Part shown: piece after piece, positions 26,692 to 34,795 of the stretch | Layout of the letters: each line of letters opens with the position of its first letter | Numbering within the stretch: the stretch's first letter is position 1 | NCBI GenBank assembly: GCA_003551215.1 | Contig: PUMD01000117.1 | Location: 1-56,080, forward strand | Reading direction: 5' to 3' | Length of the DNA: 56,080 nt | Origin: Clostridia bacterium | GTDB lineage: Bacteria; Bacillota; Sulfobacillia; SLMV01 | Made by a program: the position numbers and the translations under genes | Notes under the pieces: model-generated | Seen by the model: only the letters and a program-made list of their open reading frames with translations | What the model was told of the DNA's origin: nothing | Database searches by the model: none

Positions 26692-27318
26692 TTGCGTAAG
26701 GAGCTTCCTCTCCTTATCACGACGGTCTTCGGCCTACTCATGGTCTTTGGTCGGTGGTTCTGGCTCGGTCAGCTTTGGGGTATCGAGTCAATTACTGACC
26801 AGTGGATAATCATAAGTAACGGTTTCGCGGTTGCTATCGGTGTGGTCAACCTGACGCAGTTGCATGGCAGGAACGTACAGCGCAGGCGGGAGCACTGGCC
26901 GTACAGCCTGGTATTGATAGTAGCTATGTACGGATACATGGCGATAGCCCTGTATGAAACAGTTGAAGGCCCCACTGCCACGTGGCTGTATGATGGTCTC
27001 TTCACACCGATTGGGTCGGCCATGTTCGCACTCATCGCATTTTACATTACAAGTGCCGCCTATCGCGTGTTCCGGGTCCGGACCCGAGAAGCAACCGTTC
27101 TGATGATCTGCGCTGTAATAACCATGCTGGGAATGGCCCCGATTGGCGAAGTGCTCATCAGCGGATGGCATTCAGTTGCCGAATGGGGTATGGATGTACC
27201 GGTTAGTGCTGCCTTCCGCGGTATTACTATCGGTGCGCGACTCGGATTCATGGCCACGGCCATGCGAATCATCCTGGGTCTGGAGCGTGCCCACCTCGGG
27301 GGTTACGGCGCTAGCTGA
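26692..27318 (+). CDS. Six-helix membrane protein of unknown function
   Basis: 208 residues with about six hydrophobic segments (roughly 4-27, 35-57, 64-84, 95-122, 127-150, 160-195) and short basic loops. No known family recognised. TTG start after AAGGAGGTG. It lies 74 nt after the DUF6754 gene, and no terminator is seen between them. It probably forms a membrane complex with its neighbours. Confidence 0.65.
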   Translation: MRKELPLLITTVFGLLMVFGRWFWLGQLWGIESITDQWIIISNGFAVAIGVVNLTQLHGRNVQRRREHWPYSLVLIVAMYGYMAIALYETVEGPTATWLYDGLFTPIGSAMFALIAFYITSAAYRVFRVRTREATVLMICAVITMLGMAPIGEVLISGWHSVAEWGMDVPVSAAFRGITIGARLGFMATAMRIILGLERAHLGGYGAS

Positions 27319-27411
27319 TGATAGTCTGTATCTGTTGATAGTTTGATGAGACTAAGCAAACCCGAGCACTGAGTGGGAATAAGTAGTTCCATATGAAGGA
27401 GGTGCAACAAC

Positions 27412-28269
27412 GTGGAAGAGCAGACCTTTTGGCAAAAGATGATGGCGATAGACCGCCGGATTATCTACGCCATCCTGTTTGTGTTCGTCGCGATAGTTAT
27501 GCTCAACCCCATCGGTCTGCCCATCGAAATCTCTCGAGACACCGAGATCTATTACAATGTGGTCGAAGAGCTGGCCGAGACAGGAGAGGTCCTGTGGCTC
27601 GATGCAGCCTTCGGTCCGGGGTCCTGGGGAGAGCTGGGGCCAATGATCGAGGCAACCCTGCGGCACGCCTTCGATAGGGGCGTACCAGTAATTGGTATGG
27701 CCATGTGGGAGCAGGGAGGCAGGATGTTCGCCACTGCCCTGAACAACGTGCTGGAGGATCCCCAATACGATCACATCGAGTACGGTGAGGACGTGGTCAA
27801 CCTCGGATTCCGTCCCGGTGGAGCTGGTGTAGTTCTCCGCAGCGCCACTGACGATGTTTATGAGACCTTCCGGGGAGTGGACCATGACGGTAATCCGCTC
27901 GACGATATGCCGCTGGCCATGCAGACAGAGAGGCTGCACCCGGATTACGTCGGACACGCGGTCGTATATGAATCGGGCAGCCCGGGCGGACCCGTCTACG
28001 TCGACTACGTACACGAGCCGACCGGTCTGGAGATGTCGGTGGGGATCATTGCCATGTCGGTGCCTGGCGCCAAGGTGTACCAGGACGCCGGACAGTACGT
28101 CGGGATTCTGCCTGGCGCTACCGGATGTGCTCAGTATGAGCTGCTCATCGACCACCCGGGTTATGCTGTGATGACGCAGGACGTCATCTCGCTGGGAATG
28201 GTCTTTGTGACGCTGCTGATCATCCTCGGTAACGTCGGCTGGCTTATGACGCGGCAGCAGGCCCAGTAA
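27412..28269 (+). CDS. Membrane-anchored protein with a large central domain
   Basis: 285 residues. One helix near residues 17-36 (AILFVFVAIVMLNPIGLPI) and one near 258-276 (VFVTLLIILGNVGWLM) flank a ~220-residue acidic domain. Two terminal helices with both ends inside would put this domain outside the membrane. The domain has alternating strand/helix patterns (GEVLWLDAAFGP, DRGVPVIGMAMWEQGG), but I do not recognise the fold. GTG start with AAGGAGGTG. Operonic with the genes on both sides. Confidence 0.62.
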   Translation: MEEQTFWQKMMAIDRRIIYAILFVFVAIVMLNPIGLPIEISRDTEIYYNVVEELAETGEVLWLDAAFGPGSWGELGPMIEATLRHAFDRGVPVIGMAMWEQGGRMFATALNNVLEDPQYDHIEYGEDVVNLGFRPGGAGVVLRSATDDVYETFRGVDHDGNPLDDMPLAMQTERLHPDYVGHAVVYESGSPGGPVYVDYVHEPTGLEMSVGIIAMSVPGAKVYQDAGQYVGILPGATGCAQYELLIDHPGYAVMTQDVISLGMVFVTLLIILGNVGWLMTRQQAQ

Positions 28270-28353
28270 CTCTGATTGATTGAATAACGAGGAATTTATT
28301 CGGATATATATCGATGCAAGTGCGTGCGTAAAAGCACAGGGAGGTGAAACAGA

Positions 28354-28965
28354 GTGCTGGTGACTTCAGACCCTATGATCTGGACAGGTGCGCTATTTAC
28401 ACTGGCTGTGTTCAGCTATCTCTACGCAGAGAACCCTGCTTGGCGAATTGCTGAGCACATCTACGTGGGAATGACCGCCGCCTACACAGTAGCGTATCAG
28501 TTCCACAACACCATCAAACCGACCATCATGGAAGATATGTTGGTTGATGGCAGCTGGGGTATGCTGATACCAATGATAGTCGGTCTGCTAATCTATACCC
28601 GCTACTTCCCCTCTGTCTCGTTCCTGCAGAGGTACCCGCTGTCACTATGGGTCGGATACGGAGCGGGTCTGGTAATGGCCTATGCTGTGCCGCCTCTGAT
28701 GACGCAGATTGTTGGTAACTTCCGTACCTTCGATTCATTTGATAACGTGGTCTATTGGATAGCTACTGTATGTACGCTGATATACTTCTTCTTCACCGTA
28801 AAACGCACCAACCCCGTCATCAAGTACGGTGCAGCAATCGGACGCTGGGCTATGATGATAGCCTTCGGCGTGTCTTTCGGACAGACTGTCATTTACAGGT
28901 ACAACTTGTTCCTCTCGCGAATGGAGTACCTGTTGACTGACTGGTTGCAGCTGATCGAATACTAA
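28354..28965 (+). CDS. Six-helix membrane protein of unknown function, second
   Basis: 203 residues with about six hydrophobic segments (near 7-26, 32-55, 68-84, 95-118, 127-147, 165-185). The size and topology are like those of the 26692 protein, but no clear sequence repeat is visible. GTG start after GGGAGGTG. It ends the four-gene membrane block; a strong hairpin follows 50 nt downstream. Confidence 0.62.
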   Translation: MLVTSDPMIWTGALFTLAVFSYLYAENPAWRIAEHIYVGMTAAYTVAYQFHNTIKPTIMEDMLVDGSWGMLIPMIVGLLIYTRYFPSVSFLQRYPLSLWVGYGAGLVMAYAVPPLMTQIVGNFRTFDSFDNVVYWIATVCTLIYFFFTVKRTNPVIKYGAAIGRWAMMIAFGVSFGQTVIYRYNLFLSRMEYLLTDWLQLIEY

Positions 28966-29014
28966 CCTGCCTCCGGTGGGTTAAAGGCAACTGCAACGCA
29001 TAACGGATACAAGA

Positions 29015-29045
29015 GGGAGAGCCCACTCACCGAGTGGGCTTTCCC
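29015..29045 (+). terminator. Hairpin closing the membrane-protein block
   Basis: GGGAGAGCCCACT (29015-29027) pairs with AGTGGGCTTTCCC (29033-29045) over 13 bp, one being G-U, with a 5-nt loop. It sits 50 nt after the last membrane gene. There is no T-run after it, so it may be a weak terminator, an attenuator or an RNA-processing stem separating this block from the ATPase genes. Confidence 0.55.
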
Positions 29046-29158
29046 GTGACCTGATCGAGATTCTGTGATAAACTTCCTTATGGTGATGGTAACTACCTTC
29101 AAGCTGATGCTGCCGATTATTTCACAGAATACGATAGACTATCGAGGGAGGGGAAGCT

Positions 29159-31075
29159 TTGGGTGAGAATCAGGACCTCAGAACGATAATTGCCACCGAC
29201 GTAGGTTCGACGACCACGAAAGCGATTCTGATTGAGAAGCAAGACGGTGAATATCGCCTGGTCAGCCGCGGTGAAATGCAGACTACGGTTGAAAAGCCTT
29301 GGGAGAATGTGATGATCGGGGTGCGTCGCTCCATCAGGCTGGTGGAAGAGATGGTGGATCGACGTTTTTTACATGAAACGGATGACGGTGAGATCGAGCT
29401 GCTGCATTCAGATGAATCCTCCGAAGGCGAAGTAGACTACTACGTTTCCACCAGCAGCGCAGGTGGCGGCCTTCAGATGATGGTGGCCGGTCTGGTCAGT
29501 TCCATCAGTGCAAGCTCGGCACACCGTGCGGCACTGGGTGCTGGAGCAGTAGTACTGGACGTAATCGCCGTGGATGATGGCAGGTCCACCTCTGAACACA
29601 TCACCAGGATTCGTGAACTCCGGCCGGACATCATACTGCTTTCGGGCGGTGTAGATGGAGGGTCAGTTTCCTATCTGGCGGCAATGGCCGAGACTATTCT
29701 TCAGGCCAATCCGCAGCCACGCTTTGGTGCGACCTACCAGCTGCCAGTAGTTTACGCTGGCAACAAGGACGCCCAAGATCTGGTTCAAGCCATCTTGCAG
29801 GAGAAACTTGATACCCATATCGTGCCAAACCTTCGCCCGCGGCACGACGTTGAGAACCTGGGGCCGGCGCGTGAGCGTATCCACGAGCTGTTCATGAATC
29901 ACGTTATGGCACAGGCTCCCGGTTATGAGGAGCTTATGGATTGGGTGGACACCACCATAATGCCTACACCCGGAGCTGTGGGCAGTCTGATTCACACCAT
30001 GGCGGAAAACTATGATGCTAATATTGTCGGTGTGGACATAGGTGGAGCAACAACTGACATTTTCTCCGATTTTGAAGGTACTTTTACTCGGACTGTCAGC
30101 GCGAACCTGGGTATGAGCTATAGCATTACAAACGTTTACGAAGAAAGCGGGTTTGAGAAGGTTCGCCGCTGGTGCCCCTTCGGTGTTTCCGAAGAACAGC
30201 TGTGTGACTGGATCAGCAACAAAATGGTTCGCCCAACCACAATACCGCAGACGATGGATCAGCTCATTTTGGAGCATGCCCTTGCACGTGAAGCGCTCCG
30301 GCGTTCTTTTGAACACCACGAGAGCCTCGCCAGGAAAGTTGAAGGGCAGGAGGCAGTGGCCGGCTGGCGGCAGGAATCGGCAATGTTCAAATCCAAGGGT
30401 CAGCAGATCATCGAGATGATGGATCTCGACATGCTGGTGGGAAGCGGTGGTGTGCTGTCGCATGCCCCGCGCCGTGAGCAGGCCGCATTGATGCTGCTTG
30501 ATTCGTTCGAACCGGAAGGCGTTACCCAGCTGGCAGTTGACAGCATTTTCATGATGCCGCATCTGGGAGTTTTGGCATCAACTCATCCCGAGTGTGCTGC
30601 CGAGGTATTTGATAAGGACTGCCTGGTGCGTCTGGGTACCGTAATTGCCCCGGTTGGAAAATCTCGAATAGGTCGGGATTGTGTGGCCGTGGAAATTGAG
30701 ATGCCCTCTGGAGAGACAGTGACCAGGGAAGTTCCTTACGGTTCCATCAGCCGTGTTGAACTGGGTGTGGGGGAGAAGGCTAACGTCACCATCACACCGG
30801 ATAGAAACTTCAGCGTTGGAGAGGAAAAAGGAGAGGCTGTAGAAACTGAAGTGGAAGGCGGTCTGGTGGGCATAATAATTGATGCCCGCGGACGCCCGTT
30901 GCAGCTGCCAGACAGGGAGTCTCAACGCGTCGAACGTCTCACTCAGTGGATCGAAGAACTCGATGCGTATCCCATTGACAAAGTTCAGCAGTACCAGGAA
31001 GAGAGCCCTGTGGCAGATGAGCAAGAGGAGGAGGGTGAGAAGCTTGGCTGGCTTGCCAGACTATTCAAGCGATAG
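29159..31075 (+). CDS. GlmL/MutL-like ASKHA ATPase, copy A
   Basis: 638 residues. The ASKHA (actin/Hsp70/sugar kinase) motifs are complete: phosphate-1 ATDVGSTTTKA (about 12-22), phosphate-2 GVDIGGATTDIF (about 292-303) and adenosine GSGGVLSHAPR (about 427-437). The closest named family is GlmL/MutL, accessory to cobalamin-dependent glutamate mutase, but those are about 460 residues. This one has a ~130-residue C-terminal strand-rich extension. No mutase subunits lie nearby. TTG start 7 nt after GGAGG (29147-29151). It overlaps the lipoyl/KOW gene by 32 nt. Confidence 0.78.
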   Translation: MGENQDLRTIIATDVGSTTTKAILIEKQDGEYRLVSRGEMQTTVEKPWENVMIGVRRSIRLVEEMVDRRFLHETDDGEIELLHSDESSEGEVDYYVSTSSAGGGLQMMVAGLVSSISASSAHRAALGAGAVVLDVIAVDDGRSTSEHITRIRELRPDIILLSGGVDGGSVSYLAAMAETILQANPQPRFGATYQLPVVYAGNKDAQDLVQAILQEKLDTHIVPNLRPRHDVENLGPARERIHELFMNHVMAQAPGYEELMDWVDTTIMPTPGAVGSLIHTMAENYDANIVGVDIGGATTDIFSDFEGTFTRTVSANLGMSYSITNVYEESGFEKVRRWCPFGVSEEQLCDWISNKMVRPTTIPQTMDQLILEHALAREALRRSFEHHESLARKVEGQEAVAGWRQESAMFKSKGQQIIEMMDLDMLVGSGGVLSHAPRREQAALMLLDSFEPEGVTQLAVDSIFMMPHLGVLASTHPECAAEVFDKDCLVRLGTVIAPVGKSRIGRDCVAVEIEMPSGETVTREVPYGSISRVELGVGEKANVTITPDRNFSVGEEKGEAVETEVEGGLVGIIIDARGRPLQLPDRESQRVERLTQWIEELDAYPIDKVQQYQEESPVADEQEEEGEKLGWLARLFKR

Positions 31076-32402
31076 CTACCCCGTTCAACGCATCGTGAAG
31101 CGCAGAGAGCTGCCCCTGCCTGGCGAAGTACTTGTTCAGGAAGGGGAGGAAGTAGAACATCACACTCAGTTAGCCAAAATCACCCTGAAGCCGGGCATAC
31201 CCTGGGTGGTTGACTTGGGTAGACACCTTGGGATTGAGCCAGAAAATATTCCAGACACTTTACTTGTTGAAATCGGCGATAAGGTAGAAACCGGAGATGT
31301 CATCGCAAAGGGCGGTGAGGGCGGCGTCTACGGGATGAAGGAGTACGAATCGCCCACAGACGGTATCGTGGAAAGTGTTTCGGAAAGATCCGGTAGAGTG
31401 GTAATCCGGGAAGAGTTTGGCAAGGAGGAACCTCCAGTCAGTTTTGACGTGGCCTTCGAACTTGGTTGCAAACCGCGAGAAGTGCCGCAGAACATGCTCG
31501 TCGAAGTAGGCCAGGAGGTCAAAAAGGGCGCCATAATTGCCAAGAAAGGTGAGCAATCTGCCTTCTTTACCAAGGCGGCCCGTGCTCCGATTTCCGGGAT
31601 TGTCACTGAAGTCAACGACAAAAACGGTTACGTGACAATTTCCCGACCGTTCAAGGAAGTCATCGTTGATGGCTACGTACAGGGCAAGGTAACTGAGGTG
31701 CTGCCGAGGTTCGGCGCTGTCATCGAAACTCAGGGGGTCATAATCAACGGGATCTTCGGGCTCGGACCGGAGAATCACGGCGTGCTGAAAGTCATGTCCG
31801 AAGATCCGGAGGAGAACCTTACCGAGGATATGATCACAGAGGATCTGGCGGGAAAAGTGCTGGTGGCCGGCGGTTTTGCCACTAACGAAGCCCTGGAGAA
31901 GGCGCTGGAAGTAGGAGTGAATGGTGTAGTATGTGCGACCGCCAGCTACCTCAATCTGGTCAACTCGCTGGGTGTCAAGCTGGGTGTAGGGATTACCGGG
32001 CAGGAAGATATAGATATGACGGTAATTCTTATGGAGGGTTTTGGGCGTCTGACCATGTGGGAAAACGCATTTAATGCCTTCAAACAGCTTGATGGTATGG
32101 AAGTCTCTCTCAATGGCAGAACTCAGATCCGCGCCGGTGCGATTCGGCCCGAGGTCGTTTGCCCGTTCCCCGGGTACGACGGGCCCCTTCACGATGCCGA
32201 AAAGATGGATGAGGAACTGGAGATAGGGCAGAGAGTTCGGATCGTCAGCGACCCGCACTTCGGCGAGCTGGGGAAGATCGTGGAGCTGCCGCACGAGCCG
32301 ATGGAGATCGAAACAGAAGCTTCGGTGCCGGTAGCTCGGGTTGAGTTGAGACAGAACTCGGATGTTGTGCTTGTCCCGAGGAAGAATGTTGAAGTGTACT
32401 GA
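31044..32402 (+). CDS. Lipoyl-like/KOW-motif protein, copy A
   Basis: 452 residues. The N-terminal half has three barrel-like repeats of the form L(V)xxGxxVxxG-x-IA: GEVLVQEGEEV, LLVEIGDKVETGDVIAKG and MLVEVGQEVKKGAIIAKKG, as in RnfC/HlyD/lipoyl folds but without a modifiable MKM lysine. A middle domain follows (KVLVAGGFATNEAL...GVGITGQEDI...LNGRTQIRAGAIRPEV). The C-terminus resembles a KOW unit (GELGKIVELP...VLVPRKNVEVY). The TTG start at 31044 is 9 nt after GGAGG within the ATPase gene and gives the same N-terminal length as copy B. Function unknown; a partner of the ATPase is inferred. Confidence 0.7.
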   Translation: MAGLPDYSSDSYPVQRIVKRRELPLPGEVLVQEGEEVEHHTQLAKITLKPGIPWVVDLGRHLGIEPENIPDTLLVEIGDKVETGDVIAKGGEGGVYGMKEYESPTDGIVESVSERSGRVVIREEFGKEEPPVSFDVAFELGCKPREVPQNMLVEVGQEVKKGAIIAKKGEQSAFFTKAARAPISGIVTEVNDKNGYVTISRPFKEVIVDGYVQGKVTEVLPRFGAVIETQGVIINGIFGLGPENHGVLKVMSEDPEENLTEDMITEDLAGKVLVAGGFATNEALEKALEVGVNGVVCATASYLNLVNSLGVKLGVGITGQEDIDMTVILMEGFGRLTMWENAFNAFKQLDGMEVSLNGRTQIRAGAIRPEVVCPFPGYDGPLHDAEKMDEELEIGQRVRIVSDPHFGELGKIVELPHEPMEIETEASVPVARVELRQNSDVVLVPRKNVEVY

Positions 32403-32443
32403 ACGATGAAACAGCCTGACTGCCGGAAGGGGGGATCAGACCT

Positions 32444-32770
32444 GTGTCCGTATTTCTGGATGAGATTGACCCAAAGCGGCGTGATGAGCTTTTAGACAAG
32501 GCTGCAGAATTGGTTGACCGTTATCAGCTGTATGCTCCCGCGATGATCGTGGTTGATGGGTTCAGGCCTGTCTCCTTCATAGCCAGTCAGGCCATTCACT
32601 TTTTTGCCCCTATTGCCAATGTTGTGACAGGTCATCCTTACGCCTCCGAGGTCGGCTTCGTTCTGCAGGACCGAGAGAATCTCGATCGGCTTCTGGACCG
32701 ACTTGAAAAGCTGGCGAAAGAGGATTCGGATGGGGATGATTCCTCCGGGCAGCCCCCAGAAGGACATTAG
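32444..32770 (+). CDS. Small conserved-looking protein between the two ATPase modules
   Basis: 108 residues. A helical N-terminus (DPKRRDELLDKAAELVDRY) is followed by a moderately hydrophobic centre (PAMIVVDGFRPVSFIAS) and a charged helical C-terminus ending in an acidic tail. No family recognised. GTG start with a GGAAGGGGGG tract upstream. It sits 41 nt after copy A and in the same direction, so it is probably part of the same operon. Confidence 0.6.
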   Translation: MSVFLDEIDPKRRDELLDKAAELVDRYQLYAPAMIVVDGFRPVSFIASQAIHFFAPIANVVTGHPYASEVGFVLQDRENLDRLLDRLEKLAKEDSDGDDSSGQPPEGH

Positions 32771-32856
32771 ACCAGCAGGGCTGGGATCAGATCATTTGCA
32801 GACGTACCACTCATATCCAACCGGGGAAAGCGGCTGCGGCGAGGGGGAGGGCGTGG

Positions 32857-32925
32857 ATGGCTTTCGCATGTCCATTATCAAACGGAATGAATAACCGAGA
32901 GGAGGAGAGAATGCTTGGCGGATGA
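32857..32925 (+). CDS. Possible 22-residue leader peptide before ATPase copy B
   Basis: An ATG at 32857, 6 nt after GGAGG (32846-32850), opens a 22-codon frame that passes through the ribosome site of the next gene. It stops at 32925, overlapping the ATPase TTG start by 11 nt. The last Met codon (32911) is itself next to that site. It could couple translation or be chance; the peptide has no recognisable features. Confidence 0.3.
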   Translation: MAFACPLSNGMNNREEERMLGG

Positions 32926-34792
32926 AACTAAGCAGAAGGTATCGAAGGATGAAATACGGTCAATTATAGCCACCGACTGCGGCAGTACGACCACAAAAGC
33001 CATCTTGATTGAGAGGCAGGGCGATGAGTACCGTCTCATTCATAGGGGCGAGGCTCCCACCACCGTTGAAGCCCCCTTCGAAGACGTCACCATGGGAGTA
33101 AGGAATGCAGTGGGAGAGGTGGAAGAACTGACCGGCAAGGAATTCCTCGGTGATGAAGGGGTCATAGTCCCACGCGAGAGTGATGAGCGAGGCACAGACC
33201 TGTACCTCTCCACCAGCAGCGCGGGCGGCGGACTTCAGATGATGGTGGCCGGAGTTGTCAAGACCATGTCGGCGGAAAGCGCCGAGAGGGCGGCCCTTGG
33301 GGCTGGTGCCATCGTGATGGACGTGATCGCCGTGGATGATGGGCGCGAGCCTCATGAAAAGATCGCCCGGATCAGGCAGCTGAGGCCGGATATGATACTT
33401 TTCTCTGGCGGAATCGACGGAGGTACGGTGACTCACGTCTCAGAAACTGCTGAGCTGATTGCTGCTGCTGACCCCAAGCCACGACTTGGTACCGGCTATG
33501 AACTCCCCGTCATTTACGCGGGGAATAAGCACGCCCGCACTCACGTCAAGGATACGTTGGACGACTTGGTTGACCTGCGCATAGTAGACAATATCCGTCC
33601 AGTCCTGGAGGAAGAGGTTTTGGAGCCAGCGCGGGAAGAAATTCACAACCTGTTTATGGAGCACGTCATGGCGCAGGCTCCCGGTTATTCCAAGCTGATG
33701 AACTGGACAAGTTCTGCCATCATGCCGACCCCGGGCGCAGTTGGTAGGGGTATTCAGAATGTCTCTGAGCAGTACGATATGGAGGTCATAGGAGTCGACA
33801 TCGGTGGGGCAACCACTGACGTGTTCAGCGTGTTTCAGGAGACATTCAACCGGACGGTATCCGCAAACCTGGGCATGAGTTACAGCATTTGCAATGTTTT
33901 GCTGGAGACGGGCCTGGAGAATATAGTGCGTTGGCTTCCTTTTGAGGTGTCAGAGGCTGACCTGCGAAACAGGATCAGAAACAAGATGATCCGGCCCACC
34001 ACAATACCGCAGACCCTCGATGCTCTCATCATCGAGCAGGCCCTGGCGCGTGAAGCCCTACGCCTGGCCTTTGATCACCACAAGACGCTGGCGACTGGGC
34101 TCAAGGGTCTGAAACGTGCCCGGGATATGGGCAGCGCATTTGAACAGGAAACAACCGAATCGCTTGTTGATATGATGACCCTGGGTATGGTGCTGGGCAG
34201 CGGTGGTGTTTTGTCGCATGCTCCGCGACGAATACAGGCTGCCTGTATGCTGATGGATGCCTTTCAGCCGCAGGGTGTAACGCTTCTGGCAGTTGACAGC
34301 ATCTTTATGATGCCGCAGCTGGGAGTCTTGTCCACCGTGCATCAGGAGGCCTCAGCTCAGGTTTTTGACCGGGACTGTCTGATAAGGCTGGGAACCTGCA
34401 TAGCTCCGGTGCCGGGTCAAGACTACTACCGTTCCGACCGGCTGTTTGGCCGCGATGTCGTGGAGGTTGAGCTGCAGATGCCTGACGGTAGTGAGCGAAC
34501 GGAGACCCTCAAATTCGGTGAGCTTCGCCGGATTCCGCTTCAAGAAGGTGAAACCGCCACCGCGGTCATTGATCCGACAAGAAGGTTTGATGTGGGTGCA
34601 GGACTGGGCCGCACGCTGGAGACCGAAGTCGAGGGTGGAGTCTGCGGCTTGCTGCTTGACGCGCGGGGGCGCCCCTTGTACCTGGTGGATGACCCGGCGG
34701 AACGCCGTCAGCTGATCAGGGAGTGGATCGAGAGCATGGATATCTACCCAGCTGATGCACTGGCCAGGTACATAGAAGGGCAGGAGGTGTAA
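32915..34792 (+). CDS. GlmL/MutL-like ASKHA ATPase, copy B
   Basis: 625 residues, clearly paralogous to copy A along the whole length. ATDCGSTTTKA (about 19-29), GVDIGGATTDVF (about 293-304) and GSGGVLSHAPR (about 427-437) are intact. Both copies share the segment following phosphate-2 (TVSANLGMSYSI) and the C-terminal strand-rich domain ending with LDARGRPL. TTG start after GGAGGAG (32901-32907). It is followed within 3 nt by the second lipoyl/KOW gene. The retained nucleotide motifs in both copies argue that both are active, perhaps as a heteromer. Confidence 0.78.
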   Translation: MADETKQKVSKDEIRSIIATDCGSTTTKAILIERQGDEYRLIHRGEAPTTVEAPFEDVTMGVRNAVGEVEELTGKEFLGDEGVIVPRESDERGTDLYLSTSSAGGGLQMMVAGVVKTMSAESAERAALGAGAIVMDVIAVDDGREPHEKIARIRQLRPDMILFSGGIDGGTVTHVSETAELIAAADPKPRLGTGYELPVIYAGNKHARTHVKDTLDDLVDLRIVDNIRPVLEEEVLEPAREEIHNLFMEHVMAQAPGYSKLMNWTSSAIMPTPGAVGRGIQNVSEQYDMEVIGVDIGGATTDVFSVFQETFNRTVSANLGMSYSICNVLLETGLENIVRWLPFEVSEADLRNRIRNKMIRPTTIPQTLDALIIEQALAREALRLAFDHHKTLATGLKGLKRARDMGSAFEQETTESLVDMMTLGMVLGSGGVLSHAPRRIQAACMLMDAFQPQGVTLLAVDSIFMMPQLGVLSTVHQEASAQVFDRDCLIRLGTCIAPVPGQDYYRSDRLFGRDVVEVELQMPDGSERTETLKFGELRRIPLQEGETATAVIDPTRRFDVGAGLGRTLETEVEGGVCGLLLDARGRPLYLVDDPAERRQLIREWIESMDIYPADALARYIEGQEV

Positions 34793-34795
34793 ACC

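Noticed and set aside
31260..32294. 344-codon open frame on the minus strand
   Set aside because: It lies entirely opposite the lipoyl/KOW gene copy A, has no ribosome site and no recognisable motif; the plus-strand frame has clear paralogy to copy B.
29159..34792. Reading the ATPases as glutamate mutase reactivating factors
   Set aside because: No cobalamin-binding DxHxxG subunit or mutase is encoded in the window, and both proteins are some 170 residues longer than GlmL; the name is kept only as the nearest family.
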